From: Neptunomonas concharum
GTDB taxonomy: Bacteria > Pseudomonadota > Gammaproteobacteria > Pseudomonadales > Balneatricaceae
NCBI RefSeq assembly: GCF_008630635.1
Contig: NZ_CP043869.1
Span: 868,001 to 932,000 of the forward strand
Direction: 5' to 3'
Length of the DNA: 64,000 nt
Both the position numbers and the translations under genes were made by a program. Each line of letters begins with the position of its first letter. Within the stretch, counting starts at the first letter, position 1. Under the pieces are notes generated by a model. The model saw nothing but the letters and a program-made list of their open reading frames with translations. It did not search any database and was not told the DNA's origin. Of the stretch, positions 1 through 9,823 are shown piece after piece.

Positions 1-1267
1 CTAATGCTCCGCCGACAGTAGATAGCAAAGGTATCCACCAAGACAGTGCGCCAAGAGTGGATTGATGGAGCGTTTCTGCAAATAGCATCTCTTTTGATAA
101 GAAACCATTCAGCAAAGGGACGCCTGCCATGGAAGAGGCTGCAACCATCGCCAGTGTGGCTGTCCAGGGCATATATTTCCACAAGCCATTGAGTTTGCGC
201 ATATCCCGAGTGCCAGACTCGTGGTCGATTATACCCGCGGCCATAAAGAGCGATGCTTTAAAGACGGCGTGGTTAATGATATGGAATACAGCGGCCATTG
301 CGGCAAGGTCTGTACCTAAACCCAGTAACAGAGTGATCAAACCTAGATGGCTGACAGTAGAGTAAGCCAGCAAACCTTTTAAGTCATGCTTGAACAGGGC
401 GATGTAAGCCCCCATAACCATGGTTACTATACCGGTAAGGGAAACAACAGCAAACCAGCCGTCGGTGCCTGCTAAAACAGGGTAAAAGCGCGCCATCAGG
501 AAAACACCTGCTTTTACCATGGTTGCTGAGTGCAGGTAGGCTGAAACGGGTGTGGGTGCCGCCATTGCATGCGGTAGCCAGAAATGGAATGGAAACTGAG
601 CAGACTTGGTAAAAACACCTAACAAAAACAGTGTGAGAATGTAGGGGTAGTAGTCGCTGTTACGCAATACATCCTTCATTGCCAGCACTTCTCGTAACTC
701 GTAAGTGCCAGCTACATGTCCGATTAACAGAAGTGCGCCTAATAATGCCAAACCGCCTGCACCAGTCACGGTTAAGGCCATTCTTGCCCCTTTACGCGCC
801 TCTGTTTTATGCCACCAGAAGCTGATAAGCAAGAAGGAGCTGATGCTGGTGAGTTCCCAGAAAAGCCAGAGCTGAATAAGGTTGCTAGAGAGTACGACGC
901 CCAGCATGGCTACCATAAAGAACAATAAATAGGTGTAGAACAGCCCCATATTGTCGGATTCAGATAGGTAGTAACGTGCATAAAGTATGACGAGTAAGCC
1001 TATCCCTAAAATCAACAAGCAAAATAGGAACGCTAAGCCATCTAGATGCAATGACAGATTTAAACCAAGGGTGGGCACCCAAGAGGCATAGAATATAGGT
1101 ACAGGTCCGGAAGAGAATACCTGAGGGGCTAATAACAATAGAACAGCTAATGCGGCTGCTGGTGTTAATGCTGTGCCCCATGCGGTGGCGGTGCGACCTG
1201 CTTGTGAAAGCAGTAATGGTAGTATGATGCCCATCATGGGCAGCAACAGAATCCATAATACAGTCAT
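1..1267 (-). CDS. mrpA: Mrp/Mnh-type Na+(K+)/H+ antiporter subunit A, N-terminal part (cut by window edge)
   Basis: The minus strand is open from an ATG at 1267 to base 1, giving 422 codons without a stop. The translation starts MTVLWILLLPMMG and is almost entirely membrane segments. It carries signatures of the NuoL/NuoM/MrpA proton-translocating family: an LWLFWELTSISSF stretch near residues 120-130, FHFWLPHAMAAPTPVSAYLHSATMVKAG near 210-240, and HDLKGLLAYSTVSHLG near 280. MrpA subunits form, with MrpB-G, an inner-membrane antiporter exchanging Na+ or K+ for protons. Lack of other nuo genes and the sequence style favour MrpA over NuoL. The remaining mrp genes should lie to the left, outside the window. 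The C-terminal half is unseen, so an MrpA-MrpB fusion cannot be tested. Confidence 0.82.
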   Translation of the reverse strand, partial: MTVLWILLLPMMGIILPLLLSQAGRTATAWGTALTPAAALAVLLLLAPQVFSSGPVPIFYASWVPTLGLNLSLHLDGLAFLFCLLILGIGLLVILYARYYLSESDNMGLFYTYLLFFMVAMLGVVLSSNLIQLWLFWELTSISSFLLISFWWHKTEARKGARMALTVTGAGGLALLGALLLIGHVAGTYELREVLAMKDVLRNSDYYPYILTLFLLGVFTKSAQFPFHFWLPHAMAAPTPVSAYLHSATMVKAGVFLMARFYPVLAGTDGWFAVVSLTGIVTMVMGAYIALFKHDLKGLLAYSTVSHLGLITLLLGLGTDLAAMAAVFHIINHAVFKASLFMAAGIIDHESGTRDMRKLNGLWKYMPWTATLAMVAASSMAGVPLLNGFLSKEMLFAETLHQSTLGALSWWIPLLSTVGGAL

Positions 1268-1498
1268 ACGAGTGGCGGCCTTGCGTAATCGAGATTATGT
1301 CAGTTTGAGAATCGTAAAAGACAGCTTGGAGTATAACAGAAGTTAGCTTTGTGTCTTGCTAAGTTATAGATATTTTTGGAGAAGCTATGTGTTGATTTTA
1401 TGATTATCTTTTTCATTTTTAGGAGAATAATAAGTTATTCTATGCGGCTTTTCAGAGGGCGAGACGAAGCGTGATGAGCGCTTTGGTTGGGTAAGTAC

Positions 1499-1996
1499 AT
1501 GCAAAATGATGATGAGTATTGGATGTTACAAGCGCTAGCGCTGGCCAAAAATGCAGCAGAGCTAGGCGAGGTGCCTGTTGGTGCTGTCATCGTTCTCGAT
1601 GGAAAAATCATTGGTAAAGGATGGAATCAGCCCATTACGGCTAATGATCCAACAGCGCATGCTGAAATTGTGGCTCTGCGTGACGCAGCCAGAGCCGTTG
1701 CAAATTATCGCCTTGTTGGGGCCGATATGTATGTGACGCTCGAACCTTGTTCAATGTGTGCAGGTGCGGTTGTGCATAGCCGTCTCAGGCGTCTGGTTTT
1801 TGGTGCAGCAGAACCCAAAGCTGGTGCAGTGAGTAGTCAACAGCAGTTTCTTGAAGCAGATTTTCTGAACCATAAAGTTGAATGGGTTGGCGGTGTGTTG
1901 GCGCAGCCTTGTGGTGATGCGATTAGTGCTTTTTTTAAAGCGCGTCGAGAGGCAAAAAAAAGCAGAAAAGCAAAAAATGTTATAAATGCTCCTTAA
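1499..1996 (+). CDS. tadA: tRNA adenosine(34) deaminase
   Basis: This zinc enzyme deaminates A34 to inosine in tRNA-Arg(ACG), allowing wobble decoding. The 165-residue product has the cytidine-deaminase fold signatures: TAHAEI (zinc ligand His54, catalytic Glu56) and PCSMCAGA (zinc ligands Cys84 and Cys87). Length and the opening DDEYWMLQALALAK match TadA. I chose the ATG at 1499; a TTG at 1487 is in frame but gives only four extra residues. No strong ribosome-binding site precedes either. The gene converges on mltF with a 20-bp gap. tadA, mltF and purL are also neighbours in E. coli, which supports the call. Confidence 0.93.
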   Translation: MQNDDEYWMLQALALAKNAAELGEVPVGAVIVLDGKIIGKGWNQPITANDPTAHAEIVALRDAARAVANYRLVGADMYVTLEPCSMCAGAVVHSRLRRLVFGAAEPKAGAVSSQQQFLEADFLNHKVEWVGGVLAQPCGDAISAFFKARREAKKSRKAKNVINAP

Positions 1997-2016
1997 TATA
2001 TCAAGGATGTAATGTG

Positions 2017-3495
2017 TCAAAGTTGTGCTGGGACTTTGTCTAAAGTGAGACTATTGGTCTCGGTGTCGGTCGTTTCTTGTTGTTCCTTAGCTGCTTCCCT
2101 TGCGCGTCTGATCTGCTCAATCTGTTTTTCCCAGGCCAGCAGTTTGATGTACTTTTGTATGTTTTCCACATACTGGACAGGTTCTTGACCGCGGGCATAG
2201 CCGTACTTAACGGTGGAAAAGTAATGCTCTTTAGAGAGAAGAGGCAAAAACTCCTTAACATCATCCCATTTGTCAGGATCTTTATCCCCTCGTTGAGCCA
2301 GTACTCGCGCATCTTCTAAATGGCCAAAACCAACGTTGTAGCCTGCAAGCGCAAACCAAGTGTGGTCAGGTTCGGGGATTCTATCAGGTATCTTGTCTTT
2401 AACATTGATGAGGTACTGGGCGCCGCCTAAGATGCTTTGAATAGGGTCAGTTCTATCCGTTACACCGACTTCTTTAGCTGCCGCGTGTGTCAGCATCATA
2501 ATGCCTTTAACTCCTGTCGGAGAAACGGCATCCGCCTTCCAGTGAGATTCTTGGTAGGCAATCGCTGCTAGGAGCATCCAATCAATATCAGTTTCCTGTT
2601 CTGCCATATAAAAGTACTGTTCAAGGCAGGGAAGTCGCTCTTCAAGGTCTCTTTTAAAGGTCACTGTGTCAAAAAAGTTAAGAGGATTGCGCTTATCAAA
2701 ATATTTCTCTTTTAGTCTTTCGATCAGTTTTTTGGTGGAAGGTAAGGTCAAGAAAGCATTGACCGCCTGCTTGAGAGAGCCATCTTGATTGAGCGTTAAA
2801 ACCCAAGCAATGGGTTGAGCGTCACCCACGGTAAAGGCTTTGTTAAGGCCAGGGTAAAAAGAGTTCTGCGAATCATAAATCACAGAGTCTACGAGGGCGT
2901 AGTCTACTTCTTCTGCAAACACTTTGTCTAAAATATCAGTGCTTGTCAGCTCGCTGGTTTCCTGCCATTCCAGTGTTGGGTACTCTTTCTTTAATTGGAT
3001 GAGTTGTTCAGCCTGAATGGAATTTTTAAGAATAAGTATGCGTTTGCCAAGAAGGTCTTCAGGGGATTCTGGTGCTGGATTCCCCTGTTTTACGCGATAA
3101 ACGACAGTGGTTTCGCTTTCAGAGTAGGGCGTTGAGAATTCGTAGGACTGTTGGCGTTCTTGAGAGATGCTGACGCCTGCCGCAACAAGGTGTGCGTCTC
3201 GGTCATAGATGCTTTGAAAGAGCCCTTGAATAGTATCAGGAATAATGAGTTCCATTGGTATACCTAGATGGTCTGCGAATGCTTGAGCTAACTCATATTC
3301 AAAACCGGCCGGCTCGCCTTTGTCGATATAGTAGGCACTCGGTGTGTTTCTTGTGGCTACGCGCAAAACACCATTAGCTTTTATCGCCTCCAGATGGGAC
3401 ATAGAGTTATAACTAACCAGCGCAGGCAGGCTGATTAGCACCATAAAGGCTAATAGGTGTAAAACATCCTTGCGTCGTCTTAAGTCAAATAACAT
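2017..3495 (-). CDS. mltF: Membrane-bound lytic murein transglycosylase F
   Basis: The 492-residue protein cleaves the MurNAc-GlcNAc bond of peptidoglycan, forming 1,6-anhydro ends at the outer membrane. Residues 11-31 are a hydrophobic signal segment. Residues about 40-270 are a periplasmic solute-binding-like (SBP3) domain beginning LRVATRNTPSAYYID. Residues about 295-450 are the SLT lysozyme-like domain, with the catalytic Glu316 in AIAYQESHWKADAVSPTGVKG and the AGYNVG motif near 384. This two-domain order is characteristic of MltF. No lipobox cysteine is visible in the signal region. The C-terminal 30 residues are polar and low complexity. It is transcribed divergently from purL with 94 bp between starts. 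Confidence 0.95.
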   Translation of the reverse strand: MLFDLRRRKDVLHLLAFMVLISLPALVSYNSMSHLEAIKANGVLRVATRNTPSAYYIDKGEPAGFEYELAQAFADHLGIPMELIIPDTIQGLFQSIYDRDAHLVAAGVSISQERQQSYEFSTPYSESETTVVYRVKQGNPAPESPEDLLGKRILILKNSIQAEQLIQLKKEYPTLEWQETSELTSTDILDKVFAEEVDYALVDSVIYDSQNSFYPGLNKAFTVGDAQPIAWVLTLNQDGSLKQAVNAFLTLPSTKKLIERLKEKYFDKRNPLNFFDTVTFKRDLEERLPCLEQYFYMAEQETDIDWMLLAAIAYQESHWKADAVSPTGVKGIMMLTHAAAKEVGVTDRTDPIQSILGGAQYLINVKDKIPDRIPEPDHTWFALAGYNVGFGHLEDARVLAQRGDKDPDKWDDVKEFLPLLSKEHYFSTVKYGYARGQEPVQYVENIQKYIKLLAWEKQIEQIRRAREAAKEQQETTDTETNSLTLDKVPAQL

Positions 3496-3515
3496 AGAGT
3501 GCTTTTCTGGTATAT

Positions 3516-3543
3516 GCGGGTGGATTTCAGGTAGAATACCCGC
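3516..3543 (+). promoter_or_regulatory. Candidate purL promoter with inverted repeat
   Basis: Arms GCGGGT (3516-3521) and ACCCGC (3538-3543) flank a good -10 hexamer TAGAAT at 3532-3537, about 52 bp before the purL ATG. The -35 region is poor, so an activator or a repressor binding the repeat is possible. No copy of the E. coli PurR operator consensus is visible. This is assigned by eye only. Confidence 0.35.
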
Positions 3544-3589
3544 TTAATTTTCCTGTCTGTTTTGGCTCATTCAAGAGGCTTGAGATCAC

Positions 3590-6500
3590 ATGCTAGTTTT
3601 GCGTGGAGCACCCGCTCTTTCTGCCTTCCGTCACGATAAACTTTTAGCTGCTTTACAGGACCTAGTTCCAGATATTACAGCACTTTATGGTGAATTTTAT
3701 CATTTTGCTGATATCAAGGAGGCACTGAACGATGAAGAGCAGGATAAGCTTTCCCGCATTCTTCGTTATGGCCCCAAAGCTGAAGTAAAGCAGCCAGTTG
3801 GCTTATTGCAACTTGTGGTTCCGCGCCCAGGTACTATCTCTCCATGGTCAAGCAAGGCTACCGATATTGCCAGAAATTGCGGACTTAGCAAGATTAATCG
3901 ACTTGAAAGAGGTATCGCATACTATGTCGATTCCTCGGTGGCACTGTCTCCTGAGCAGCAACAAGGGGTTGCTAAAGTCCTGCACGATCGAATGGTCGAA
4001 AGTGTACTAGAGACGATTGATGCGGCAGAAAGCTTATTTAGCCATGCACAGCCTAAGCCTTTAACAACCGTCGCTATTCTTGCGGGCGGGCGTCAGGCAT
4101 TGGAGCAAGCGAACACTGAATTAGGATTAGCGCTTGCTGATGATGAGATCGACTATTTAGTGACTAGTTTTGAGGAGCTAGGGCGAGATCCTTCCGATGT
4201 TGAGCTTATGATGTTTGCGCAGGCCAACTCTGAGCACTGCCGCCACAAAATATTTAATGCTTCTTGGGATATTGATGGCGAAGCGCAAGAAAAATCTCTA
4301 TTTGCCATGATTCGCAATACCAATGAGCTAGGTGGCGAGAATGTCTTGTCGGCGTACTCAGATAATGCCGCTATTATTGCTGGAAGTAAGGCGGGTCGTT
4401 TTTATCCTGACCCTAGCACTGCTGAGTATGGTGCACACCAAGAAGATATCCATATTCTTATCAAAGTTGAGACCCACAATCACCCAACCGCGATTGCACC
4501 GCACCCAGGTGCTGCTACGGGTTCTGGTGGAGAGATCCGAGATGAGGGTGCAACCGGTAAAGGTGGTAAACCTAAGGCTGGGTTAACGGGCTTTACGGTA
4601 TCTGATCTGAAAATCCCGGGCTTTGTGCAGCCTTGGGAGTCCCACTACGGTAAGCCAGAGCGTATCGTATCAGCGTTAGATATTATGCTTGAAGGGCCGA
4701 TCGGCGGCGCCGCGTTTAATAATGAGTTTGGTCGTCCTGCTCTATCTGGATATTTCCGTACGTTTGAGCAGAAAGTTAATGGAGCCGCAGGTGAGGAAAT
4801 GCGTGGTTACCACAAGCCGATCATGATCGCTGGTGGTATGGGTAATATTCGTGCTGAGCATGTTGAAAAGGGCGAAATTAGCGTTGGTGCTAAGCTGATC
4901 TGCTTAGGTGGTCCTGCGATGTTGATTGGCTTGGGTGGTGGGGCTGCCTCCTCCATGTCTTCAGGCACGTCTTCTGAAAATTTGGATTTTGCCTCGGTGC
5001 AACGTGATAACCCTGAGCTAGAGCGTCGCTGCCAAGAAGTCATTGACCGCTGCTGGCAATTAGGTGAGCAAAACCCAATCGCTTTTATTCATGACGTAGG
5101 TGCGGGTGGATTATCCAACGCTTTCCCAGAGTTAGTGAAAGATGGTGGATGTGGCGGCCACTTTGAACTGCGCAACGTTAATAACGACGAGCCGGGTATG
5201 TCGCCTTTGGAAATCTGGTGTAACGAGGCGCAAGAGCGATATGTATTAGCTGTTAAGCCAGAAGATATGGCGCGTTTTGAGGCCTTGTGTGCGCGTGAGC
5301 GTTGCCCTTATGCGGTCGTTGGTGAAGCAACAGAAGCGCATCATTTGACGTTAGGTGATACGCATTTTGAGAATAAGCCGGTTGATTTGCCGATGAGTGT
5401 ACTTTTTGGCAAACCGCCAAAGATGCACCGTTCAGTTGAGCGTATTTCGTATCAGGTACCTGAGTTTAACACGGATGAAATTCAGCTGGCAGAAGCGGTG
5501 GAGCGTGTTCTTAAATTCCCTGCAGTGGCCTCTAAATCCTTCTTGATCACTATTGGTGACCGTACTATCACGGGACAGGTTGCTCGTGACCAGATGGTAG
5601 GTCCATGGCAGGTGCCGGTTGCCGATTGTGCGATTACAACAGCAGCTTATGACACCTATGCGGGTGAAGCAATGGCGATGGGTGAGCGTACGCCGCTTGC
5701 TTTGGTGAACGCGCCAGCATCAGGGCGTATGGCTATTGGTGAAGTGCTGACTAATTTAGCATCTGCTCCCATTGCTGATATTTCAGATATTAAGCTGTCG
5801 GCTAACTGGATGTGTGCTGCGGGCCACCCCGGTGAAGATGAAAAACTGTATGACACAGTGAAAGCTGTGGGTATGGAGTTGTGTCCTGAGCTGGGTATTA
5901 CCGTGCCAGTGGGTAAAGACTCCATGTCTATGCGCACTGTTTGGAATGATGCGGGTGAAGATAAAAGTGTTACGGCGCCGTTATCGCTGATTATTTCAGG
6001 TTTTGCTCCAGTAACTGATGCCCGTAAAGCTTTGACGCCACAGCTAAGAACAGATAAAGGTGATACCGATCTGATCCTGTTGGACTTGGGTAATGGTAAA
6101 AATCGTCTGGGGCTATCTGCATTGGCGCAGGTTTACAACGAGGTTGGGCAGGATGTGCCGGATGTCGATGATGCTGATCAGCTATCCGCATTCTTTGCTG
6201 CTATTCAGGAATTAAACGCACAAGGTTTACTATTGGCTTATCATGACCGCTCTGATGGTGGTTTGTTGGCTACTGTCGCAGAGATGTCATTTGCGGGTCA
6301 TGTCGGCGTTGATATCAACTTGGATATGGTAGCAGCAGATGCTTCAGAGTGGTTGTCCGGCTTGTTCAATGAAGAGTTGGGTGCGGTTATTCAGGTGCAG
6401 CGTGAAAATACTGAACAGATCCTAACCGAGTTGAATGCGGCAGGTTTGGGTGAAGTGGCTATGGTGATTGGCTCTACCAATCTGGATGATGAGCTGCGTT

Positions 6501-7492
6501 TGCACTTTGATGATGAAGAAATCTACAGTGCTACTCGTACGCAGCTGCAGCGTTGGTGGGCAGAAACTTCCTACCGTATTCAGGCAATGCGAGATAACTC
6601 TGATTGTGCAGAGCAGGAATTTGAGCGCTTGCTGGATAAAGAAGATCCGGGCATTCAGGTTTCACTGAGTTACGATGTGAACGAAGATGTTGCAGCTTCT
6701 TTGATTGCTTCGGGTGTGCGTCCGCCAGTTGCCATCTTGCGTGAGCAGGGGGTAAACGGGCAGATTGAAATGGCTGCGGCGTTTGACCGTGCAGGTTTTA
6801 AAGCTATTGATGTACATATGAGCGATATTTTGGAAGGGCGTGTTTCGCTTGCTGATTTCAAAGGCTTAGTGGCATGTGGCGGCTTCTCTTACGGTGATGT
6901 TCTAGGTGCGGGAGAGGGGTGGGCTAAATCCATTCTCTTTAATGAGCGTGCTCGATCGCAATTCCAAGCCTTTTTTGAGCGAGAAGATACGTTTACTTTG
7001 GGCGTATGTAACGGCTGTCAGATGTTATCTAACTTGCATGAGCTGATACCGGGTTCGGATATGTGGCCACACTTTGTGCGCAACCAATCCGAGCAATTTG
7101 AAGGGCGCTTTGCAACTGTTGAGGTCCAAAAGAGCGCTTCTATTTTCCTTCAGGGGATGGAAGGTTCTCGTATGCCTATCGCTGTGGCGCATGGGGAGGG
7201 TTATGCTGAATTCTCTTCTCCAGAGCAGGTGGCTGAGGTGGACGTGTCAGGTACCGTTGCACTGAAATACGTGGATAACTACGGCCAACCAACTGAAACT
7301 TATCCTCTTAATCCGAACGGTTCCCCTGCGGGAATTACAGGCCTTACAACACCAGATGGTCGGGTCACTATTATGATGCCGCATCCAGAACGAGTTTTCC
7401 GAGCGGTTCAGAACTCATGGGCTCCAGATGAGTGGTCAGAAGATGGCGCTTGGATGCGTATGTTCCGAAATGCACGTGTATGGGTAGGGTAA
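3590..7492 (+). CDS. purL: Phosphoribosylformylglycinamidine synthase (FGAM synthetase, large PurL)
   Basis: This enzyme catalyses the fourth step of purine synthesis, converting FGAR, ATP and glutamine to FGAM. The 1300-residue protein is the single-chain proteobacterial type. It has an N-terminal PurS-like domain, a linker, two AIRS-like ATP-binding halves (NSEHCRHK near residue 215, [11 protein letters not shown] near 295) and a C-terminal class-I glutaminase. The nucleophile is Cys1140 in GVCNGCQM, with His1265 and Glu1267 in PHPERVF. These match the E. coli triad closely in position. The ATG at 3590 follows GAGG at 3575 and gives the usual [14 protein letters not shown] start. A terminator follows at once, so it is probably monocistronic. 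Confidence 0.98.
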   Translation: MLVLRGAPALSAFRHDKLLAALQDLVPDITALYGEFYHFADIKEALNDEEQDKLSRILRYGPKAEVKQPVGLLQLVVPRPGTISPWSSKATDIARNCGLSKINRLERGIAYYVDSSVALSPEQQQGVAKVLHDRMVESVLETIDAAESLFSHAQPKPLTTVAILAGGRQALEQANTELGLALADDEIDYLVTSFEELGRDPSDVELMMFAQANSEHCRHKIFNASWDIDGEAQEKSLFAMIRNTNELGGENVLSAYSDNAAIIAGSKAGRFYPDPSTAEYGAHQEDIHILIKVETHNHPTAIAPHPGAATGSGGEIRDEGATGKGGKPKAGLTGFTVSDLKIPGFVQPWESHYGKPERIVSALDIMLEGPIGGAAFNNEFGRPALSGYFRTFEQKVNGAAGEEMRGYHKPIMIAGGMGNIRAEHVEKGEISVGAKLICLGGPAMLIGLGGGAASSMSSGTSSENLDFASVQRDNPELERRCQEVIDRCWQLGEQNPIAFIHDVGAGGLSNAFPELVKDGGCGGHFELRNVNNDEPGMSPLEIWCNEAQERYVLAVKPEDMARFEALCARERCPYAVVGEATEAHHLTLGDTHFENKPVDLPMSVLFGKPPKMHRSVERISYQVPEFNTDEIQLAEAVERVLKFPAVASKSFLITIGDRTITGQVARDQMVGPWQVPVADCAITTAAYDTYAGEAMAMGERTPLALVNAPASGRMAIGEVLTNLASAPIADISDIKLSANWMCAAGHPGEDEKLYDTVKAVGMELCPELGITVPVGKDSMSMRTVWNDAGEDKSVTAPLSLIISGFAPVTDARKALTPQLRTDKGDTDLILLDLGNGKNRLGLSALAQVYNEVGQDVPDVDDADQLSAFFAAIQELNAQGLLLAYHDRSDGGLLATVAEMSFAGHVGVDINLDMVAADASEWLSGLFNEELGAVIQVQRENTEQILTELNAAGLGEVAMVIGSTNLDDELRLHFDDEEIYSATRTQLQRWWAETSYRIQAMRDNSDCAEQEFERLLDKEDPGIQVSLSYDVNEDVAASLIASGVRPPVAILREQGVNGQIEMAAAFDRAGFKAIDVHMSDILEGRVSLADFKGLVACGGFSYGDVLGAGEGWAKSILFNERARSQFQAFFEREDTFTLGVCNGCQMLSNLHELIPGSDMWPHFVRNQSEQFEGRFATVEVQKSASIFLQGMEGSRMPIAVAHGEGYAEFSSPEQVAEVDVSGTVALKYVDNYGQPTETYPLNPNGSPAGITGLTTPDGRVTIMMPHPERVFRAVQNSWAPDEWSEDGAWMRMFRNARVWVG

Positions 7493-7531
7493 GGTCTTTT
7501 TAAAAGATTGCTGCCAGTATGGTAGTCATGG

Positions 7532-7557
7532 AAAGGCGGCGTTAAGCCGCCTTTTTT
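7532..7557 (+). terminator. Rho-independent terminator of purL
   Basis: Stem AAAGGCGGC / GCCGCCTTT with loop GTTAA, ending in a run of T. It starts 40 bp after the purL stop. Confidence 0.9.
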
Positions 7558-7624
7558 ATTGATTGTAGAATATAAAATGTAACTTGAGGGGGGGGAGCTA
7601 TGAAAAAAATCTTGGAGGAAATGT

Positions 7625-8065
7625 TCATGGGCGTACATAGACGTAGCCCTGCTGTTGCAGGTGCACTATTTCAGGCAGACCAGCCTGCACAATATCTTCA
7701 TCTTCTACTTCGTATAGGTCGTCTTTTGTGATTTGGTAGCCTTGTAAGGTATTGCCGCAAATAATAAATTGCACATCTCTCAGTCTTAACGAATCAAGGG
7801 TAATCTGTTTGGCTTGATTGTCTTTGGCATCCACAAAATACTCTATCGCTTTACCATGCACGACGACTTTTATATCAATTTGATCTTCAGGTAGTGATTG
7901 TAAGTGGTTTGAAATATTGGTCATGGTTTCAGAAATGCGCCCCTCGTCGTGATAGTTCATATGATAAACGACCTTCTGCGACTGATAATGCGAATCTGCA
8001 AAGCTTTTAATGGGTAGAGCTACCAAGCTGATTAATAGCAAAAATCGTGCGTATGAGGAAAGCAT
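7625..8065 (-). CDS. Exported DsrE-family protein, function unknown
   Basis: The 146-residue product has an N-terminal signal peptide (hydrophobic LLLISLVALPIKSFA, likely cut after residue 23). It is followed by a DsrE/DsrF-like fold. The pattern fits this family: KVVYHMNYHDEGRI as strand 1, then NISNHLQSLPEDQIDIKVVVHGKAIEYF, then VQFIICGNTLQGYQI with a single Cys. Soluble DsrE proteins take part in sulfur transfer, but periplasmic members are uncharacterised, so no reaction is claimed. The lone Cys could be functional. It lies between purL and the ompA-like gene with its own reading direction; no partner gene is evident. Confidence 0.7.
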   Translation of the reverse strand: MLSSYARFLLLISLVALPIKSFADSHYQSQKVVYHMNYHDEGRISETMTNISNHLQSLPEDQIDIKVVVHGKAIEYFVDAKDNQAKQITLDSLRLRDVQFIICGNTLQGYQITKDDLYEVEDEDIVQAGLPEIVHLQQQGYVYVRP

Positions 8066-8091
8066 GATAAAAGATTCCGAAAAATAGATAT

Positions 8092-8122
8092 AAAAAAGGC
8101 TGACACAAGGTCAGCCTTTTTT
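8092..8122 (-). terminator. Rho-independent terminator after the OmpA-family gene
   Basis: Stem AAAAAAGGCTGAC / GTCAGCCTTTTTT with a five-base loop. On the minus strand it lies just past the stop at 8138 and ends in Ts. The A/T symmetry means it could also work in the other direction. Confidence 0.85.
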
Positions 8123-8137
8123 CAAGTCAAGAAGTTA

Positions 8138-8737
8138 TTACTTTTTGCCAGTGATTTGAACGTCTACACGACGGTCAGCACGTAAGCAGCTGATCAGAGC
8201 AGCACCACGGCCTGAACACTGAGCAACAGGAGCTGTTTCACCTAAGTGATCAACAGTCATTTTGCTGCCATCAACACCTGCAGAGCGAAGAGCTGCTGCA
8301 ACGTTTTCTGCACGACGCTTAGAAAGAGCATCGTTGTAAGCGCTAGTACCGATTGGGTCAGCGTTACCGATCAAACGGATAGAGTTAATCTGACCCATAC
8401 CGTTAACGTAGTTAACGATATCAGAAACGCTGTCAACAACGGCGCTATCAAAGTCAAAGAAAACTGCAAACTTACGATCTGCAGAAGCCATGGCTGGTGC
8501 TGGAGCTGGAGCTGGAGCTGGTGTAGGAGCTGCAGCCATTTTTTTGTAACCGTCGCAACCTTCAACAGTAGCGTCTTCTTTGCTCCAGAAGCCTGTGTGC
8601 CAGCACTCGCCAAAACCAGTGCGCCATACAGTATCGGTAGAGTCTGTTACATAACCGCTATTAGTTGGATGTGCCATCGCAGCTGCAGACATGCCCATCG
8701 CGATAGCGAAACCTGCGGTCATAGCGAGCTTTTTCAT
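8138..8737 (-). CDS. OmpA-family peptidoglycan-binding outer-membrane protein
   Basis: The start is the ATG at 8737, giving MKKLAMTAGF and a standard signal peptide ending AMA before His23. AAGGA precedes it by about seven bases, whereas an upstream in-frame ATG at 8770 would put a polar leader before the signal. The mature protein has a short conserved segment VWRTGFGECWHTGFW with a second Cys in EGCDGYKK, then an Ala-Pro linker. The C-terminal OmpA domain (about residues 90-197) has NADPIGTSAYNDALSKRRAENV, the peptidoglycan-binding motif, and two further Cys. There is no N-terminal beta-barrel, so it is a small two-part envelope protein. It probably tethers the outer membrane to the wall. 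It is flanked by a strong terminator and likely highly expressed. Confidence 0.88.
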   Translation of the reverse strand: MKKLAMTAGFAIAMGMSAAAMAHPTNSGYVTDSTDTVWRTGFGECWHTGFWSKEDATVEGCDGYKKMAAAPTPAPAPAPAPAMASADRKFAVFFDFDSAVVDSVSDIVNYVNGMGQINSIRLIGNADPIGTSAYNDALSKRRAENVAAALRSAGVDGSKMTVDHLGETAPVAQCSGRGAALISCLRADRRVDVQITGKK

Positions 8738-8906
8738 GTTAGTGTCCTTGTGAATTGTGGGTTGTTGCATTCTTAGTCTTTGATGAATATACCAATATAA
8801 TCCTTAACGGATGCAAAATGGCAAGTATTCACTATACAAACTAGTACCATTTTACTTGGTGTCTAGCAAGTATGGAACAGCTAGGCGACTCTTTTACTAA
8901 GAATAT

Positions 8907-9206
8907 TTAAGGCAAAACCTTTTTATAGGGCTTAACCGTCACCTTGTCATAGACACCTGCGTCAATATAGGGATCTTTATCTGCCCATGCTTGTGCTTCA
9001 TTGAGTGACGCAAACTCGGCGATAACTAAGCTGCCGGTAAAGCCAGCATTGCCTGGATCTTCTGAGTCAATGGCAGGGTGGGGCCCTGCAACCAGAAGTT
9101 TTCCTTGCTCTTTTAAGCTAACCAAACGCTCTAGGTGAGCAGGGCGCGCAGCCATTCGGGCCTCTAAAGTGCCTGGCTTGTCTTCAGCAATGATTGCATA
9201 AAACAT
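8907..9206 (-). CDS. yciI: YciI-family protein
   Basis: A 99-residue single-domain YciI-like protein (ferredoxin-like alpha/beta fold). The family signatures [25 protein letters not shown] with His24 and the C-terminal [25 protein letters not shown] are clear. Members have a conserved His-Asp pair, but the substrate of this subgroup is unknown. Its ATG overlaps the yciB stop by one base (TAATG), so the two are translationally coupled, as in E. coli where yciB, yciA and yciI are neighbours. Confidence 0.9.
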   Translation of the reverse strand: MFYAIIAEDKPGTLEARMAARPAHLERLVSLKEQGKLLVAGPHPAIDSEDPGNAGFTGSLVIAEFASLNEAQAWADKDPYIDAGVYDKVTVKPYKKVLP

Positions 9207-9754
9207 TAACTTTCCTCCTGATCTGTCTCTTGCATGTGGCGAGACATGTAGAGCCCTTGAATGATGATAAATACGACGGTCAGTCCTAACATGCCAAAGA
9301 GTTTGAAGTTAACCCATGTCTCTTCAGAAAATTGGTAGGCTACGACCAGATTTATGATGCCAAGGAAGATGAAGAACGCAATCCATGCCATATTAAGCGT
9401 TCGCCAAACCGGTTCGGGAAGCTCAATGTTGCTGGACATGATGCGCTCCAAAATGGTTTTAGAACCAATGAACTGACTACCCAAAAAGGCAGCGGCAAAC
9501 AACCAGTTAACAATGGTGGGTTTCCATTGAATAAACGTTTTATCTTGAAAGGCAACGGTTGCGCCGCCGAGAAGTATGACCATGATCAGTGTGACGAGCT
9601 GCATCTTCTCAATTTTATGTTCTTTGAGCCAAGTATACAGCATCTGTAATAGTGTGGCTGGAATCAAAACAGCAGTAGCTAGAATGATGTCGCCTGTGTA
9701 TTTGTACACGCCGAAAAAAATAATTATCGGTAAAAAGTCGAGAAGTAGTTTCAT
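9206..9754 (-). CDS. yciB: Inner-membrane septation/envelope protein YciB
   Basis: The 182-residue protein begins [23 protein letters not shown], typical of YciB (IspA), and has five to six membrane segments. The [36 protein letters not shown] stretch is diagnostic. YciB is linked to cell-envelope integrity and septation and interacts with elongasome and divisome proteins in E. coli. It is the first gene of a two-gene operon with yciI. Confidence 0.95.
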   Translation of the reverse strand: MKLLLDFLPIIIFFGVYKYTGDIILATAVLIPATLLQMLYTWLKEHKIEKMQLVTLIMVILLGGATVAFQDKTFIQWKPTIVNWLFAAAFLGSQFIGSKTILERIMSSNIELPEPVWRTLNMAWIAFFIFLGIINLVVAYQFSEETWVNFKLFGMLGLTVVFIIIQGLYMSRHMQETDQEES

Positions 9755-9772
9755 AGTCGTATAATTAGTAAA

Positions 9773-9796
9773 AGGGTCTTAAAGTATATAGACCCT
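9773..9796. promoter_or_regulatory. Inverted repeat in the yciB/rnm divergent promoter region
   Basis: AGGGTC (9773-9778) and GACCCT (9791-9796) are separated by an AT-rich 12-base spacer containing TATATA. It lies between the divergent yciB and rnm starts and could be an operator or a leader hairpin. No regulator is known. Confidence 0.3.
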
Positions 9797-9823
9797 CTCC
9801 CTGTATATAAACCCGGAAATGAT

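Noticed and set aside
960-1256. Open frame of 98 codons on the minus strand
   Set aside because: It lies in another frame of the MrpA coding region, which is open through the full 1267 bases and has clear family motifs.
1997-2016. Terminator between tadA and mltF
   Set aside because: Only a four-base CCTT/AAGG pairing is visible; too weak to call.
7600-7731. Short plus-strand frame (43 codons, starts MKKILEEMFMG) with a purine-rich GGGGGGAG before the ATG
   Set aside because: The ribosome-binding context is good, but it runs antisense over the 3' end of the DsrE-family gene and its product has no recognisable features after the first residues. It could be a leader peptide, but there is no support.
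8371-8613. Leu/Gln-rich minus-strand frame within the OmpA-family gene
   Set aside because: Product of the low-complexity linker in another frame.
8246-8776. Plus-strand frame of 176 codons opposite the OmpA-family gene
   Set aside because: Cys/Trp-rich composition with a repeated Trp-Ser pattern arises from the reverse complement of the Ala-Pro linker. The minus-strand gene is certain.
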